Notes: generated from the letters alone by a model not told the origin. DNA of 64,000 bases from Faecalibacterium sp. I4-3-84 (GCF_023347255.1 NZ_CP094466.1:3055412-3119411); one strand, 5' to 3'. Positions 41,157 to 51,324 are shown, counted from the first letter of the stretch. Numbers and translations: made by a program.

Positions 41157-41326
41157 GCAACACGAAAGCAGAAAACCGTTGGTAAAATCGAACAATAGAG
41201 GGCGGCTGCAAGCGAAGAAAACTTGACGGCCTGTTTGCTTTACGCTAAAATCCACAAAAATAAGGCCGAAAATTTGTTGCATTTAATGCTTTACTTTTCA
41301 CTGGCATAAAAACGCACGGTTTCTGC

Positions 41327-41355
41327 TTGCTTTTTTGCGCTTGTTATGCTACTAT
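41327..41355 (+). promoter_or_regulatory. promoter of secG
   Basis: TTGCTT (41327-41332), 17 bases, then TACTAT (41350-41355), about 57 bases before the secG start. It shows that chromosomal sequence has resumed by this point. Confidence 0.6.
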
Positions 41356-41411
41356 ATATTTGTATTTCTGCGTAGTTTTTATTGAATTAAAATAAAGGAG
41401 CGTTTCAATCC

Positions 41412-41663
41412 ATGTCTGTTATCGAAATTGTTGGCGGTGTGATCCTGCTGATCGCTTCGCTCGTCATCGTTTTCCTCACTCTCATGCAGCACACCCATGG
41501 TCAGGGCCTTTCCGGTGCCATCAACGGCAGTATGGGCGGCGCAAACAATGCCCGTTTGACCCCGGCTGATCAGATGCTGGCCAAGACCACCCGCATTGCA
41601 GGCATTGTTTTCTTTGTGGTTGCCATTCTGGCATGTCTGTTTGCAGGCCGTCTGGCAGGTTGA
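41412..41663 (+). CDS. secG: SecG, preprotein translocase subunit
   Basis: The protein has 83 residues with two membrane helices (residues ~3-24 and ~57-78). The connecting loop LMQHTHGQGLSGAINGS is a clear SecG motif. SecG joins SecYE in the membrane and eases protein export. It is followed by rnr, a common Firmicutes order (secG-rnr-smpB). Confidence 0.92.
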   Translation: MSVIEIVGGVILLIASLVIVFLTLMQHTHGQGLSGAINGSMGGANNARLTPADQMLAKTTRIAGIVFFVVAILACLFAGRLAG

Positions 41664-41674
41664 CAAGGTTCGTG

Positions 41675-41705
41675 CAGCCCCGTGTAAAGGACGGGGCTGT
41701 TTTTC
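41675..41705 (+). terminator. terminator after secG
   Basis: CAGCCCCGT (41675-41683) pairs with ACGGGGCTG (41691-41699), followed by a T-run. Confidence 0.75.
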
Positions 41706-41829
41706 TGTGTTATGATAGGATGTCGGCGGCAGTCTGACCGCTGGGCAGGGTGGGGCAGCTGGCCCACGATTGGCAGCGCTGCGGCACGTTGGAGGCTGCG
41801 GCCATGGAAGAGCAAGGAGAAAAAATATT

Positions 41830-43950
41830 ATGGCAATGCGCGATAAAATTGAGCACGCGATCCAGAATCAGCCGTGCACCGTCAAAGACCTCAAATCCAA
41901 ATTCGGCGGGGACCGCGGCTCGGACCGCAAGGTGATGGAGGCTGTGGATCAGCTGGTGCACGAGGCGGTCATCTGCCAGCGTCAGGGCGTGTTCTTTACG
42001 GTGCGCTCTGGCCGTGCAGACAAGGCTCTGCTGTGCAAGGTGGTAAAACTGGGCAAGAATTTTGCCTTTGTCATGCTGGAGGACGGCACCAGCGATATCT
42101 TTATCCCGGGCCGTTTTACCCGCGGTGCCATGCCCGGCGACATGGTGCTTGTAGAAAAGTTTGAGCACCCCCGTGTGGAGGGCAGCGATGAAGGCGAGAT
42201 CCTGGCCATTCTGGAAGAAAAGAACGATCTGGTGGGCACTGCCCGCCGCATTGATGGCCGCCTGAAGTTCGTGCCGGACGACTGCCCGGCCATCTCCATG
42301 CAGATGATGCGTGATTGCGAGGGCGGTGCAAAGGACGGCGACAAGGTGGCCGTGGAGATCCTGCAGCGCGGCAATCGGCAGGAAGATCACCGCGTGGGCG
42401 TTGCCATGCGGTTTGGCAGCTCGGACGAAGCAAAGCGCTGCGCAAAGGCCCTGCTCTATGCGCAGGATATCCGCAGCCGCTTCCCGGATAAGGTTCGTGA
42501 GGAAGCCAAGAAGCTGGAGAACGCTGAGGTCTCTGAAAAGGACACCGAGGGCCGCATGGATCTGCGTGCCCTGCCCATCTTCACCATTGACAGTGCTGAG
42601 ACCAAGGATATCGATGATGCCATCAGCCTGACCAAGACCCCGGAGGGCGGTTTTGAGCTGGGTGTCCACATTGCAGATGTTTCCAACTATGTCAAGCCCG
42701 GCAGCGAACTGGACAACGAAGCGTTTAACCGCGCAACCAGCGTCTACTATGCCGATCAGGTGGTGCCCATGCTGCCCAAGCAGCTTTCCAACGGCATCTG
42801 CAGCCTGAATGAGGGCGTGCTGCGTCTGGCCTTCTCCTGCCTGATGCATCTGGATAAGGATGGCAACCTGATCGATTACCGCTTTGTCAAGTCGGTCATC
42901 CGCAGCCGCGTCAAGGGTGTTTACTCCGAGATCAACGCCTTGCTGGCCGGCAGTGCTGACGACGAGCTGAAGGGCAAGTACCATGAAGTGCTCAGCCAGC
43001 TGCCCGCCATGAAGGAACTGTACGGCCACCGTGCCCGCCTGCGCAAGGAGCGCGGCTGCATGGATATCGAGAGCGGCGAGGTGAAGCTGATCCTCGACGA
43101 GGACGGCCACTGCATCGATGTGAAAAAGCGCACCTCCGGCGAGAGCGAAGCTATGATCGAAGAGTTCATGCTGCTGGCCAACCAGTGCGCTGCCCACTTT
43201 GCCCGCGTGAAGCAGATCCCCTTCGTGTACCGTGTGCACGAGGAACCCAATGCTGAAAAGCTGGAGCGTCTGCACACTCTGCTGCAGGCCTGCGGCATCA
43301 ACGATCACTTTGCCAAGGATGTGCCCACCCCCAAGGAGCTGAGCGCCATTCTGGAAGGTGTGCGCGGCGGCCCGTATGAGCAGATCATCAATACCGGTAT
43401 GCTGCGCTGCATGTCCAAGGCTGTGTATGAGGAAAAACCCAAGGGCCACTACGGTCTGGTGCTGAAGGACTACGCTCACTTCACCAGCCCCATCCGCCGC
43501 TATCCGGATCTGGCCATCCATCGCATCATGACCGCCCAGCTCAAGGGCATGGATAAGGATACCATGGTGCTGCGCTACAGCGACTTTGCCGAGAAGGCAA
43601 GCAAGCAGTCCAGTGAGCGCGAGATCATTGCAATGCAGATCGAGCGCAAGGCTGAGGACTGCTACAAGGCCGAGTATGCCCGCCGCCATCTGGGCGAGTG
43701 CTACGAGGGCCGCATTTCCGGCGTGACCCAGCGCGGCCTGTTCATCGAGTTGGAGAACGGCGTGGAGGGCTTTGTGCCGGCTTCCAGCCTGACCCCCTCC
43801 GGTACCATGCTCACCGAGGGCATCCGCCTGTCCGACCCCGTCTCCGGCAAGAACTGGAGTCTGGGCGACACCATGATGATCACCATTGTGCGTGCGGATG
43901 TGAACCTGGGCAAGATCGACTTTGAGGTTGCTCCGGCAAGCGCAAAGTAA
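41830..43950 (+). CDS. rnr: ribonuclease R
   Basis: The protein has 706 residues. It has an N-terminal winged helix (1-60), cold-shock domains (~65-220), an RNB catalytic domain with the conserved acidic cluster TIDSAETKDIDDA (~251-263), and a C-terminal S1 domain (~615-700). It is a 3'-5' exonuclease that degrades structured RNA and, with tmRNA, non-stop messages. ATG 41830 is selected by AAGGAG at 41813-41818. smpB does not follow, which departs from the usual neighbourhood. Confidence 0.92.
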   Translation: MAMRDKIEHAIQNQPCTVKDLKSKFGGDRGSDRKVMEAVDQLVHEAVICQRQGVFFTVRSGRADKALLCKVVKLGKNFAFVMLEDGTSDIFIPGRFTRGAMPGDMVLVEKFEHPRVEGSDEGEILAILEEKNDLVGTARRIDGRLKFVPDDCPAISMQMMRDCEGGAKDGDKVAVEILQRGNRQEDHRVGVAMRFGSSDEAKRCAKALLYAQDIRSRFPDKVREEAKKLENAEVSEKDTEGRMDLRALPIFTIDSAETKDIDDAISLTKTPEGGFELGVHIADVSNYVKPGSELDNEAFNRATSVYYADQVVPMLPKQLSNGICSLNEGVLRLAFSCLMHLDKDGNLIDYRFVKSVIRSRVKGVYSEINALLAGSADDELKGKYHEVLSQLPAMKELYGHRARLRKERGCMDIESGEVKLILDEDGHCIDVKKRTSGESEAMIEEFMLLANQCAAHFARVKQIPFVYRVHEEPNAEKLERLHTLLQACGINDHFAKDVPTPKELSAILEGVRGGPYEQIINTGMLRCMSKAVYEEKPKGHYGLVLKDYAHFTSPIRRYPDLAIHRIMTAQLKGMDKDTMVLRYSDFAEKASKQSSEREIIAMQIERKAEDCYKAEYARRHLGECYEGRISGVTQRGLFIELENGVEGFVPASSLTPSGTMLTEGIRLSDPVSGKNWSLGDTMMITIVRADVNLGKIDFEVAPASAK

Positions 43951-43962
43951 GCAAAAAGATCA

Positions 43963-44016
43963 GAACACCTGTACGGCGTTTTCCTGCATAGGAAGAGACT
44001 GTACAGGTGTTTTTTG
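43963..44016 (+). terminator. terminator after rnr
   Basis: AACACCTGTAC (43963-43973) pairs with GTACAGGTGTT (44001-44011), followed by TTTT. Confidence 0.75.
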
Positions 44017-44053
44017 TCCGCGGACAAGAAGCGATGGAAAAGGGGAGAACGAC

Positions 44054-45298
44054 ATGCTGAAAAACGAAACACTGCGCAGAGATGCAGATGCCATCATCCG
44101 TGCCAGCCTGAACGCTGTTCTGCCGGACGAAGCGGTGCGCCGCGCGCTGAAAAATTTTCGGCCGCAGGGCGGCAGGGTGCTGCTGGTGGCTGCCGGTAAG
44201 GCAGCATGGCAGATGGCCCATGCGGCGGTGAAATTTCTTGGCCGGGTGGATGGCGGTGTGGTCGTGACTAAATACGGCCACGTGAAGGGCACGATCCCCG
44301 GCGTGGACTGCTGTGAAGCCGGGCACCCCGTGCCGGATGAGAATGGCTTTGCCGCCACCCGGAAAGCGCTGGAACTGGTGCAGGGCTTAACGGCAGAGGA
44401 TACGGTGCTGTTTCTGCTGTCCGGCGGAGGCAGTGCACTGTTTGAGAAGCCGCTGATCCCCGGCGCAGAGCTGCAGCAGATCACGGGCCAGCTGCTTGCC
44501 AGCGGTGCCGATATCGTGGAGATGAACACCATTCGCAAGCGCCTGTCCGGGGTCAAGGGCGGGCGGTTTGCACAGAGCTGTGCGCCCGCGCAGGTGTTCA
44601 GCATCGTGCTCAGCGATATTCTGGGCGACCCGCTGGATATGATCGCCAGCGGCCCGGCAGTGCCGGATACCTCCACCTGTGCACAGGCCCTTGCCATTGC
44701 GGAAAAATATCACCTGCAGCTTTCGGCACAGGCCAAGGCTCTGCTGGCACAGGAGACTCCAAAGGTGCTGGACCGTGTTGCCACGCAGATCACCGGCAGC
44801 GTGCGGGAGCTGTGCAGCGCAGCAGCCAACGCCTGCCGGGAGCTGGGCTATGAGCCGGTGATCTTGACCGACAGGCTCTGCTGTGAAGCGCGGGAGGCTG
44901 GCAGCTTCCTTGGTTCCATAGCCAGCACCCACGCGGGGCAGGGCAAAAAGCTGGCCTTTCTTGCAGGCGGTGAGACGGTCGTCCATCTGACCGGAACAGG
45001 TCTGGGCGGGCGCAATCAGGAGCTGGCCCTTGCTGCAGCACCGGTGATCGCCGGGCTGGACGCAGCGGTCTTTTCGGTGGGCAGCGATGGCACCGATGGC
45101 CCAACCGATGCTGCGGGCGGCTATGTGGACGGCAGCACGGCCGCGGCACTGGCGCAGAACCAGCTGAAGGTGTACGATGTGCTGCAGAACAACGATGCCT
45201 ACCATGCCCTCAAGGCGGTGGATGGGCTGATCATCACCGGCGCGACCGGCACGAATGTCAACGATGTGGCCGTGGTGCTGATCGGAAATCAAGGATAG
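44054..45298 (+). CDS. glycerate 2-kinase (DUF4147/MOFRL type)
   Basis: The protein has 414 residues. LLSGGGSALFEKP (~118-130), the EMNTIRKRLSGVKGGR block and a C-terminal MOFRL domain with GGRNQELALA and GSDGTDGPTDAAGG identify a type 2 glycerate kinase. It phosphorylates glycerate at the 2-position for entry into glycolysis. AGGGGAG precedes ATG 44054. Confidence 0.9.
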   Translation: MLKNETLRRDADAIIRASLNAVLPDEAVRRALKNFRPQGGRVLLVAAGKAAWQMAHAAVKFLGRVDGGVVVTKYGHVKGTIPGVDCCEAGHPVPDENGFAATRKALELVQGLTAEDTVLFLLSGGGSALFEKPLIPGAELQQITGQLLASGADIVEMNTIRKRLSGVKGGRFAQSCAPAQVFSIVLSDILGDPLDMIASGPAVPDTSTCAQALAIAEKYHLQLSAQAKALLAQETPKVLDRVATQITGSVRELCSAAANACRELGYEPVILTDRLCCEAREAGSFLGSIASTHAGQGKKLAFLAGGETVVHLTGTGLGGRNQELALAAAPVIAGLDAAVFSVGSDGTDGPTDAAGGYVDGSTAAALAQNQLKVYDVLQNNDAYHALKAVDGLIITGATGTNVNDVAVVLIGNQG

Positions 45299-45301
45299 AA
45301 C

Positions 45302-45353
45302 AAAGCCACCGGGAGTTCTCTGCAAAAGCGGAAAGCTCCCGGTGGCTTTTTGT
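45302..45353 (+). terminator. terminator after glycerate kinase
   Basis: A 14-bp stem (45302-45315 with 45336-45349) is followed by TTTT. Confidence 0.8.
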
Positions 45354-45374
45354 GTGATACAGGGAATGGACTTT

Positions 45375-45600
45375 TTAGAAATTTTCCTCCGGTGCAGCAG
45401 ACGGGGCGGTGATGTCCCGGTAAAAGACGGCCCACGCGGATTCCTCATAGGGGCGCAGGAAGAAGCCAATGCGTAGCGGAACCTTGAACAGCATGCAGGC
45501 AATTGCCAGCGGGAAATGCGGAAAGTACTCGGCAGAACAAGAAGGCTCCAAAGGCGGCGGAAGGCCGCTCTGTGCGCGAATCGACCGTTTTCAGACGTGA
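45375..45600 (-). pseudogene. possible 3' remnant of a membrane-protein gene
   Basis: On the minus strand an open frame of ~70 codons without a good start or ribosome site ends at TAA ~45375. It contains LAIACMLFKVPLRIGFFL and ends in TAPSAAPEENF. The hydrophobic stretch and lack of a start suggest the tail of a lost gene. The alternative is chance coding, so confidence is low. Confidence 0.25.
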
Positions 45601-45617
45601 ATCGACCATTTCGTGCA

Positions 45618-45647
45618 TTGACACCCATTTTTCGGAAATGGTATAAT
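45618..45647 (+). promoter_or_regulatory. promoter of the diguanylate cyclase gene
   Basis: Perfect TTGACA (45618-45623), 18 bases, perfect TATAAT (45642-45647). It is about 40 bases before the start, with GAGGG as ribosome site. Confidence 0.8.
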
Positions 45648-45686
45648 TTCTCTGGGAAGATATAAGAAAAGTAGAGGGAACAGCTT

Positions 45687-47558
45687 ATGAAACAGCGGAG
45701 GAAGAATATCCTTCTTGGGGCAGGGCTTGTTCTGGTAATGCTGCTCAGTATTGTGGCATACAGCCGCTATACCCAGCGACAGATCCACCACGAGAGCACG
45801 CAAAATCTGCTTTCCACCTATGGGCAGGTAAGCAAGACCTTTACCATGTTTGTGCAGCGCAACTGGAACATCCTTGAGATCTGGTCTGATGATCTTGCGC
45901 AGCTGGCAGAGGAAACGAATACCGAGGTAAAGTGGCGCAGATATGTGAACGAAAAAGCCAACTGGCAGTACAGCGAGGTGGCCCTGTTCAACGCGGATGG
46001 TCAGTTCTGGACGGTCAGCGGCAGACGGGGAGATGCCCCGCATATGCAGTCTGCGCTGGAAGAAGTATACACTATGGACGGCCCTATCGTGACCAGCTAC
46101 ATTTCCAGTAAGGGTGTGCGCAAGGTCATGTTTGCCCAGCAGATCGAGCCTGTCACGATGGATAGCGTTACCTATACCTCGCTGGCGATCTGCTACGATA
46201 ACTCCGTACTGGAAAACATGCTGGGCGGCTTGGCTTATGAGGGACAGAGCGATTGCTACATTGTTCGCTCCAATGGCAATATCGTGCTTTCCACCGAGCC
46301 GAAGAGCGAGATCCCGGAGCAGATGACCAACCTGTTCGACTATCTGGAAGCAAACGTCAAGGCCGACCAGCCGTATTTTGACGAGATGCGCAAGAACCTG
46401 CCGCTGCAGTACAAAGGCAGTGTGAGCTATACCTTCAACCGCAAGCGCTACTATATGGTATACCAGCCGGTAGGTGTAAAAGACTGGGCCATCATCGGCA
46501 TTGTGCCCACCAATGTGATGGACGCGGGAATGCGCCAGGTGCAAATGTTTACCATTGCACTGCTGGCAGTGCTGTCTCTGATGATCTTGGGCGGTATCGG
46601 AAAGATCTTCTATGATAAGGAAAAAACGCGAAAAGAAAAAGCGGAAGCGGAACGGATAGAGCTACAGCGCCGCAAGGAACTTACGGAACAGATGTTCCAC
46701 GGGATGGCCCGCATCGTGGACCGGTTTGTGGTGTGTGATCTGGAAAATGACCGCTATGAATACCACGAGCGCAGGGGAAAGGAGCTGTACCCGACCGAGG
46801 GCAGCTATCTGGATCTGCTCAGCTGGCTGTCCCGGCAGTATGCGATCCTGACCGACGGCGAGAACGCAAAGCTCGTGCAGATGCTTGCACCGGAAAACCT
46901 GCGTGCAAAGCTCAAAGAGGAAAAGGACAGCATCAAGTTCGAATATGCCACCCGTGACCGCAAAAGCTTTTTGATGATGACGGTGGTGCCTGTCGGCTGG
47001 CAGAATGGCCGTCTGACCCAGATCATAATGATCTCGCAGGATATGAGCGGCCAGCACATTCTGCAGGAACTTGCCAACACGGACGGCCTGACCGGCCTGC
47101 TGAACAAGCGCTATTTTGATGCTGTGACCCGTGCACTGGTCCACCAGGAACAGGCGTTTGTGCTGTTCTATCTGGATCTGGATCGTTTCAAGTCAGTCAA
47201 CGATACCTATGGACACGAGGTGGGCGACAAGCTGCTGCAGGCGGTGGCAAAGCGCCTGCAAAGCTGCATCCGCAATCAAGATTATGCGTTTCGCATGGGC
47301 GGCGATGAATTTGCCCTGCTGACCATTGGCGCAATGTCCCCGGAAGAGGCCCACCGCAAGGTCGAGCTTATCTGTAAGACTGTTGCAGCACCCTATCATG
47401 TTGCAGGCAGTCTTCTGACGATCGGCACCAGCTGCGGCTTTGCCCTTTACCCGGAAGAAGGCACGGATACAGACAAGATCACCCGTCTGGCTGACCAGCG
47501 GATGTATAAGCACAAGCAAAAGAGCCACGCCCTGCAGGATCAGGGATTATATGGGTAA
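45687..47558 (+). CDS. membrane diguanylate cyclase with Cache-type sensor
   Basis: The protein has 623 residues: membrane helix ~8-26, extracellular double-Cache-like sensor ~30-285, second membrane helix ~288-310, coiled linker, PAS-like region ~330-440 and GGDEF domain ~455-615. The active site GGDEF is intact at 538-542, and the inhibitory site RNQD lies 5 residues before it (529-532), so feedback control by c-di-GMP is likely. It has no EAL domain. It would make c-di-GMP in response to an outside ligand. Confidence 0.88.
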   Translation: MKQRRKNILLGAGLVLVMLLSIVAYSRYTQRQIHHESTQNLLSTYGQVSKTFTMFVQRNWNILEIWSDDLAQLAEETNTEVKWRRYVNEKANWQYSEVALFNADGQFWTVSGRRGDAPHMQSALEEVYTMDGPIVTSYISSKGVRKVMFAQQIEPVTMDSVTYTSLAICYDNSVLENMLGGLAYEGQSDCYIVRSNGNIVLSTEPKSEIPEQMTNLFDYLEANVKADQPYFDEMRKNLPLQYKGSVSYTFNRKRYYMVYQPVGVKDWAIIGIVPTNVMDAGMRQVQMFTIALLAVLSLMILGGIGKIFYDKEKTRKEKAEAERIELQRRKELTEQMFHGMARIVDRFVVCDLENDRYEYHERRGKELYPTEGSYLDLLSWLSRQYAILTDGENAKLVQMLAPENLRAKLKEEKDSIKFEYATRDRKSFLMMTVVPVGWQNGRLTQIIMISQDMSGQHILQELANTDGLTGLLNKRYFDAVTRALVHQEQAFVLFYLDLDRFKSVNDTYGHEVGDKLLQAVAKRLQSCIRNQDYAFRMGGDEFALLTIGAMSPEEAHRKVELICKTVAAPYHVAGSLLTIGTSCGFALYPEEGTDTDKITRLADQRMYKHKQKSHALQDQGLYG

Positions 47559-47560
47559 AA

Positions 47561-47598
47561 AATAAGGTGCTGTCCGCACAGACAGCACCTTATTTTTA
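47561..47598. terminator. bidirectional terminator between the cyclase gene and pyrG
   Basis: AATAAGGTGCTGTC (47561-47574) pairs with GACAGCACCTTATT (47581-47594), with T-run on one side and A-run on the other, so it serves both convergent genes. Confidence 0.85.
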
Positions 47599-47602
47599 TG
47601 GT

Positions 47603-49246
47603 TTACATGTGCAGCAGGCTGCGCTGCTCGCTGGCGCGGAACTTGAGTGCCGCAGCAATGAATGCCTTGAACAGCGGGTGAGCACGGTTGGGACGGCTCT
47701 TGAACTCCGGGTGGAACTGTGCGCCCAAATGGAAGTCACGGCCGGGCAGCTCTACAGTCTCTACCAGACGACCGTCGGGGCTGGTGCCGGAAATGACAAG
47801 ACCGGCGTCCTGCATCTCCTGACGGAACTCGTTGTTGAACTCGTAGCGGTGGCGGTGGCGCTCCCAGATCTCGGTCTCGCCGTAGCACTCGGCCATCTTG
47901 GTGCCGGGCATCACCTTGCAGGGGTATTTACCCAGACGCATGGTGCCGCCCTTGGGAATGTTGCCCTGCTGGTCGGCCATCAGGGCAATCACATTATGCT
48001 TGCCATCCGGGGTGAATTCGCTGGAATTTGCATCCTTGTAGCCCAAAACGCCCCGGGCAAACTCCATCACCATGATCTGCATGCCAAGGCAGATGCCAAA
48101 GTAGGGAACATGGTTCTCGCGGGCATACTGTGCAGCCTGGATCATGCCCTCAATGCCGCGGTCGCCAAAGCCGCCGGGTACGATGATGCCGTCCACATCT
48201 GCAAAGGCTTCCTTGCAGGCGGCCTGATCGGTCAGGTCCTCGCTCTCCACCCAGCGGATCTCCACCTGACTGTCGTTCTCAAAGCCGGCGTGGTACAGGC
48301 TCTCCATCACGGAGAGGTAAGCGTCGTGCAGCTTGACGTATTTGCCCACCAGCGCAATGCTGCAGGTCTTGCTGCGGGTGGCAATGCGGCTGACCACCTG
48401 CTTCCACTCGGTCAGGTCGGCAGCGGGCACATCCAGCTTAAGCTTCTGCACCACTACCTCGTCCAGACCACCGGTGTGCAGCATCAGCGGGCACTGGTAC
48501 AGGCTGGGCATGGTCAGGTTCTCGATCACACACTCCGGCTTCACATTGCAGAAAGTGCTGATCTTGCGGCGGATGTCGCCGCCCACACTGCCGTCTGCGC
48601 GCAGGATGATGATGTCCGGGTTCACGCCCATGCCCTGCAGCTCTTTCACAGAGTGCTGTGCGGGCTTGGATTTGTATTCGTCCGAGCCGGAAATGTAAGG
48701 CACCAGCACCACATGAATGTAGCAGCAGTTGTCGCGGCCCTGCTCCAGACCCACCTGACGGATGGCCTCGAGGAAGGGCTGGCTTTCAATATCACCGGTC
48801 GTGCCGCCGATCTCGGTAATGACCACGTCAGCCTCGGTGGAAGAGGCCAGATTGTAGATGTAGCTCTTGATCTCGTTGGTGATGTGGGGAATGATCTGCA
48901 CGGTCTGGCCCAGATATGCACCCTGACGTTCCTTGTTCAGTACGTTCCAGTACACCTTGCCGGTGGTCAGGTTGGAGTATTTGTTCAGATTCTCGTCGAT
49001 AAAGCGCTCGTAGTGGCCCAGATCCAGATCGGTCTCAGTGCCATCGTCGGTCACGAACACCTCACCGTGCTGCAGCGGGCTCATGGTGCCGGGATCCACA
49101 TTCACATAGGGGTCCAGCTTCTGGCTGGCCACCTTCAGACCGCGGCACTTGAGCAGACGGCCCAGCGATGCGGCTGTGATGCCCTTGCCAAGGCCGGAGA
49201 CGACACCGCCGGTGACAAAGATGAATTTGGTTTGTTTCTCTGCCAT
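47603..49246 (-). CDS. pyrG: CTP synthase
   Basis: The 547-residue protein converts UTP, ATP and glutamine to CTP. The N-terminal synthetase has [19 protein letters not shown]. The C-terminal glutamine amidotransferase has nucleophile Cys386 (ICLGMQ) and GGFGDRG. Length equals the family norm. GAGGAGG lies 7-8 bases before ATG 49246. Confidence 0.96.
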   Translation of the reverse strand: MAEKQTKFIFVTGGVVSGLGKGITAASLGRLLKCRGLKVASQKLDPYVNVDPGTMSPLQHGEVFVTDDGTETDLDLGHYERFIDENLNKYSNLTTGKVYWNVLNKERQGAYLGQTVQIIPHITNEIKSYIYNLASSTEADVVITEIGGTTGDIESQPFLEAIRQVGLEQGRDNCCYIHVVLVPYISGSDEYKSKPAQHSVKELQGMGVNPDIIILRADGSVGGDIRRKISTFCNVKPECVIENLTMPSLYQCPLMLHTGGLDEVVVQKLKLDVPAADLTEWKQVVSRIATRSKTCSIALVGKYVKLHDAYLSVMESLYHAGFENDSQVEIRWVESEDLTDQAACKEAFADVDGIIVPGGFGDRGIEGMIQAAQYARENHVPYFGICLGMQIMVMEFARGVLGYKDANSSEFTPDGKHNVIALMADQQGNIPKGGTMRLGKYPCKVMPGTKMAECYGETEIWERHRHRYEFNNEFRQEMQDAGLVISGTSPDGRLVETVELPGRDFHLGAQFHPEFKSRPNRAHPLFKAFIAAALKFRASEQRSLLHM

Positions 49247-49383
49247 AGAATTTCCTCCTCTATTTTTGCTTTTCTGAATTCTTTCCCTTATAAACCTTTG
49301 TGAATTCTTTCAGGTGAACGGCCTTGCTCTCAGCCTCTCCCAAAATGAGCCGGTGAAAGCAAGGATACTTTTCCCAATCCAAT

Positions 49384-49413
49384 ATTATACACCTATGTCC
49401 TCATAATTTTCAA
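49384..49413 (-). promoter_or_regulatory. promoter of pyrG inside the 3' end of the ANTAR gene
   Basis: On the minus strand TTGAAA (49413-49408), 18 bases, then perfect TATAAT (49389-49384). This gives a ~138-base leader before pyrG. Confidence 0.6.
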
Positions 49414-49963
49414 GGACTTCCTGTGCAATTTCTGTGCGGTCACGACGGGTATCCATGGCCTGTTTTTCTATGTAGCGGTGTGCCTCGGCTTCGGTCATGT
49501 GCTCGTGCTCCACAAGGCAGCATTTTGCCCGGCTGACCAGCCGCACCTGTGCGATCTTTTCCTGTAAGCGGGCGTTCTCCTGCCGGGCACGCAGCAGGCG
49601 GTGGTTGCCCGCCGCCGCCATGTGCATGGCCTGCACAAAAAAGGCGGTGCTGAAGGGCTTTGACAGCAGCAATACCCCCTGCTCGCTCAAAGGCCCCAAA
49701 AGCTGCTCAGCCTGTGCGGCCTTGACCAGAAACACTACACCGGCATCTGTTTTTTCCACAGCATTGATGCACACCTCATGCCCGAATTCATCGGGCAGGG
49801 GAGAGTTGACCACGATCAGCTCAAAATCCGATTCCGTCATGCGCCGCCGGGCTTCGGCCCCGCTGGGAATGATCACCGGGCGGCTGTAGCCCATTTCGGT
49901 CAGCCGTGCAGCGATATACTCGTTGGAGCTTGCACCGGCACTTACGATCAGTGCACGTCCCAT
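49385..49963 (-). CDS. response regulator-like protein with ANTAR RNA-binding domain
   Basis: The protein has 192 residues. The receiver-like N-terminal domain (1-115) lacks a clear phospho-acceptor pair, since the usual DD is not conserved after MGRALIVSAGAS. A coiled linker (~120-145) and an ANTAR domain (~145-190: MTEAEAHRYIEKQAMDTR) follow. ANTAR proteins bind paired RNA hairpins and prevent termination. It lies after glnA in the same direction, and both glutamine synthetase genes have terminator hairpins in their leaders, so those are probable targets. Confidence 0.78.
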   Translation of the reverse strand: MGRALIVSAGASSNEYIAARLTEMGYSRPVIIPSGAEARRRMTESDFELIVVNSPLPDEFGHEVCINAVEKTDAGVVFLVKAAQAEQLLGPLSEQGVLLLSKPFSTAFFVQAMHMAAAGNHRLLRARQENARLQEKIAQVRLVSRAKCCLVEHEHMTEAEAHRYIEKQAMDTRRDRTEIAQEVLENYEDIGV

Positions 49964-50004
49964 TTCCTTCGCTCCTTTCTCCTACACACACTCTTTTGCA
50001 GGGG

Positions 50005-51324
50005 TCAGATGGCGTTGAAGTAATGGGTACGCTCGTACTCAACAGGGTCGGACGCGTGTTTCAGTGCTTCGCAGCGCTTCAGTTCTTCCGTAAAGTAGCG
50101 GCTGGCAAGCTGCTCGGGCAGCACTCTGCGCAAAAATTCGCTCTCCTCCGCAGCCTGCACGGCCTCTTCCAGACTGGCGGGCAGAGTCTCAAGGCTGAGG
50201 CCCTCAGCCATAGAGGGGTCGAACAGATTCTTGTTCACGGGGGCAGAGAGCACCATGCGGTTCTCGATGCCGTCCAATCCGGCAGACAGAACCAGACCAA
50301 TGGCCAGATAGGGGTTGCAGGCAGGGTCCGGGCTGCGCAGCTCCATGCGGCAGTTGTCGCCCTTTACCTGCGGGATGCGCACCAGCTGGCTGCGGTTCTG
50401 GCGGCTCCAGCTCACATAGCGGGGCGCTTCATCGCAGCCAAAGCGCTGATAGCTGTTGGGCAGAGGGTTGGTGAACGCGGTCAGCTCCCGGCTGTGGGCC
50501 AGCACACCGGCCATAAAGCTGCCTGCAATGCTGTCCGGGGCAATGTCGCCCTCAAACAGGTTGCGGCCATCCATGTAAAGGGACAGGTTGATGTGCAGGC
50601 CGCTGCCTGCCTGATCCGGCAGGGGCTTGGGCAGGAAGCTTGCATGGATGCCGCTGCGGGTGGCAATGGCGCGCACGATCTGCTTGAACATCATCACGTT
50701 GTCGGCGGTCTTGAGGGGGCCTGCGTGGTGGCAGTCGATCTCGTTCTGGCCGTTGCCGCTTTCGTGATGGCTGTGCTGAGGGCTCATGCCCATCTGCTCC
50801 ATGGTCAGGCAGATGTCCCGGCGGAGGTTCTCGCCTGCGTCCAGCGGGGCCACGTCAAAGTAGCCGCCAAAGTCGATGGGGATACGGGTGGGGCGGCCCC
50901 GGTCATCATTCTCGAACAGGTAGAACTCACACTCTGCGCCCACATTGCAGGTGATGCCCAGCTTTTTGAATTTTCGGTTCACGCTGCGCAGAAAGCCGCG
51001 GCAGTTGCCGCCAAAGGGCTGGCCGTCCGGCTTTTCCACATCACAGAAAAACTGCATCACCCGGCCCTCGGTGGGCCGCCAGGGGAGAATGGTCACGGTG
51101 GAAAGATCCGGCCGCAGCACAAGGTCGCTTTCCTCCACCTTCATGAAGCCGGCAATGGAGCTGCCGTCGAAGCAGACACCGTCTTCCAGAGCTTTGGGCA
51201 GATCGTTTGCCAGCACGGCAATGTTCTTCTGAGTACCAAAGATATCGCAGAAGGCAAAGCGCACAAATTTGACGTTGTTGTCCTCCACAAAATCAAGGAC
51301 GTCCTGTTGGGTCGAATAGCTCAT
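50005..51324 (-). CDS. glnA: glutamine synthetase type I
   Basis: The protein has 439 residues. FVRFAFCDIFGTQKN, the DGSSIAGF latch motif, AECEFYLF and the active-site block SHHESGNGQNEIDCHH identify GSI. It makes glutamine from glutamate, ammonia and ATP. The C-terminal adenylylation Tyr region of enterobacterial enzymes is not evident, as in Gram-positive GSI. A terminator hairpin ends 17 bases before the start, so the gene is attenuated. Confidence 0.95.
   Translation of the reverse strand: MSYSTQQDVLDFVEDNNVKFVRFAFCDIFGTQKNIAVLANDLPKALEDGVCFDGSSIAGFMKVEESDLVLRPDLSTVTILPWRPTEGRVMQFFCDVEKPDGQPFGGNCRGFLRSVNRKFKKLGITCNVGAECEFYLFENDDRGRPTRIPIDFGGYFDVAPLDAGENLRRDICLTMEQMGMSPQHSHHESGNGQNEIDCHHAGPLKTADNVMMFKQIVRAIATRSGIHASFLPKPLPDQAGSGLHINLSLYMDGRNLFEGDIAPDSIAGSFMAGVLAHSRELTAFTNPLPNSYQRFGCDEAPRYVSWSRQNRSQLVRIPQVKGDNCRMELRSPDPACNPYLAIGLVLSAGLDGIENRMVLSAPVNKNLFDPSMAEGLSLETLPASLEEAVQAAEESEFLRRVLPEQLASRYFTEELKRCEALKHASDPVEYERTHYFNAI

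Noticed and set aside
41710..43689. 659-codon minus-strand frame opposite rnr
   Set aside because: Antisense artefact of the RNase R gene; repetitive His/Leu/Ala product without a start signal.
47567..49303. 578-codon plus-strand frame opposite pyrG
   Set aside because: Shadow of the highly conserved CTP synthase on the other strand; no ribosome site or family match.
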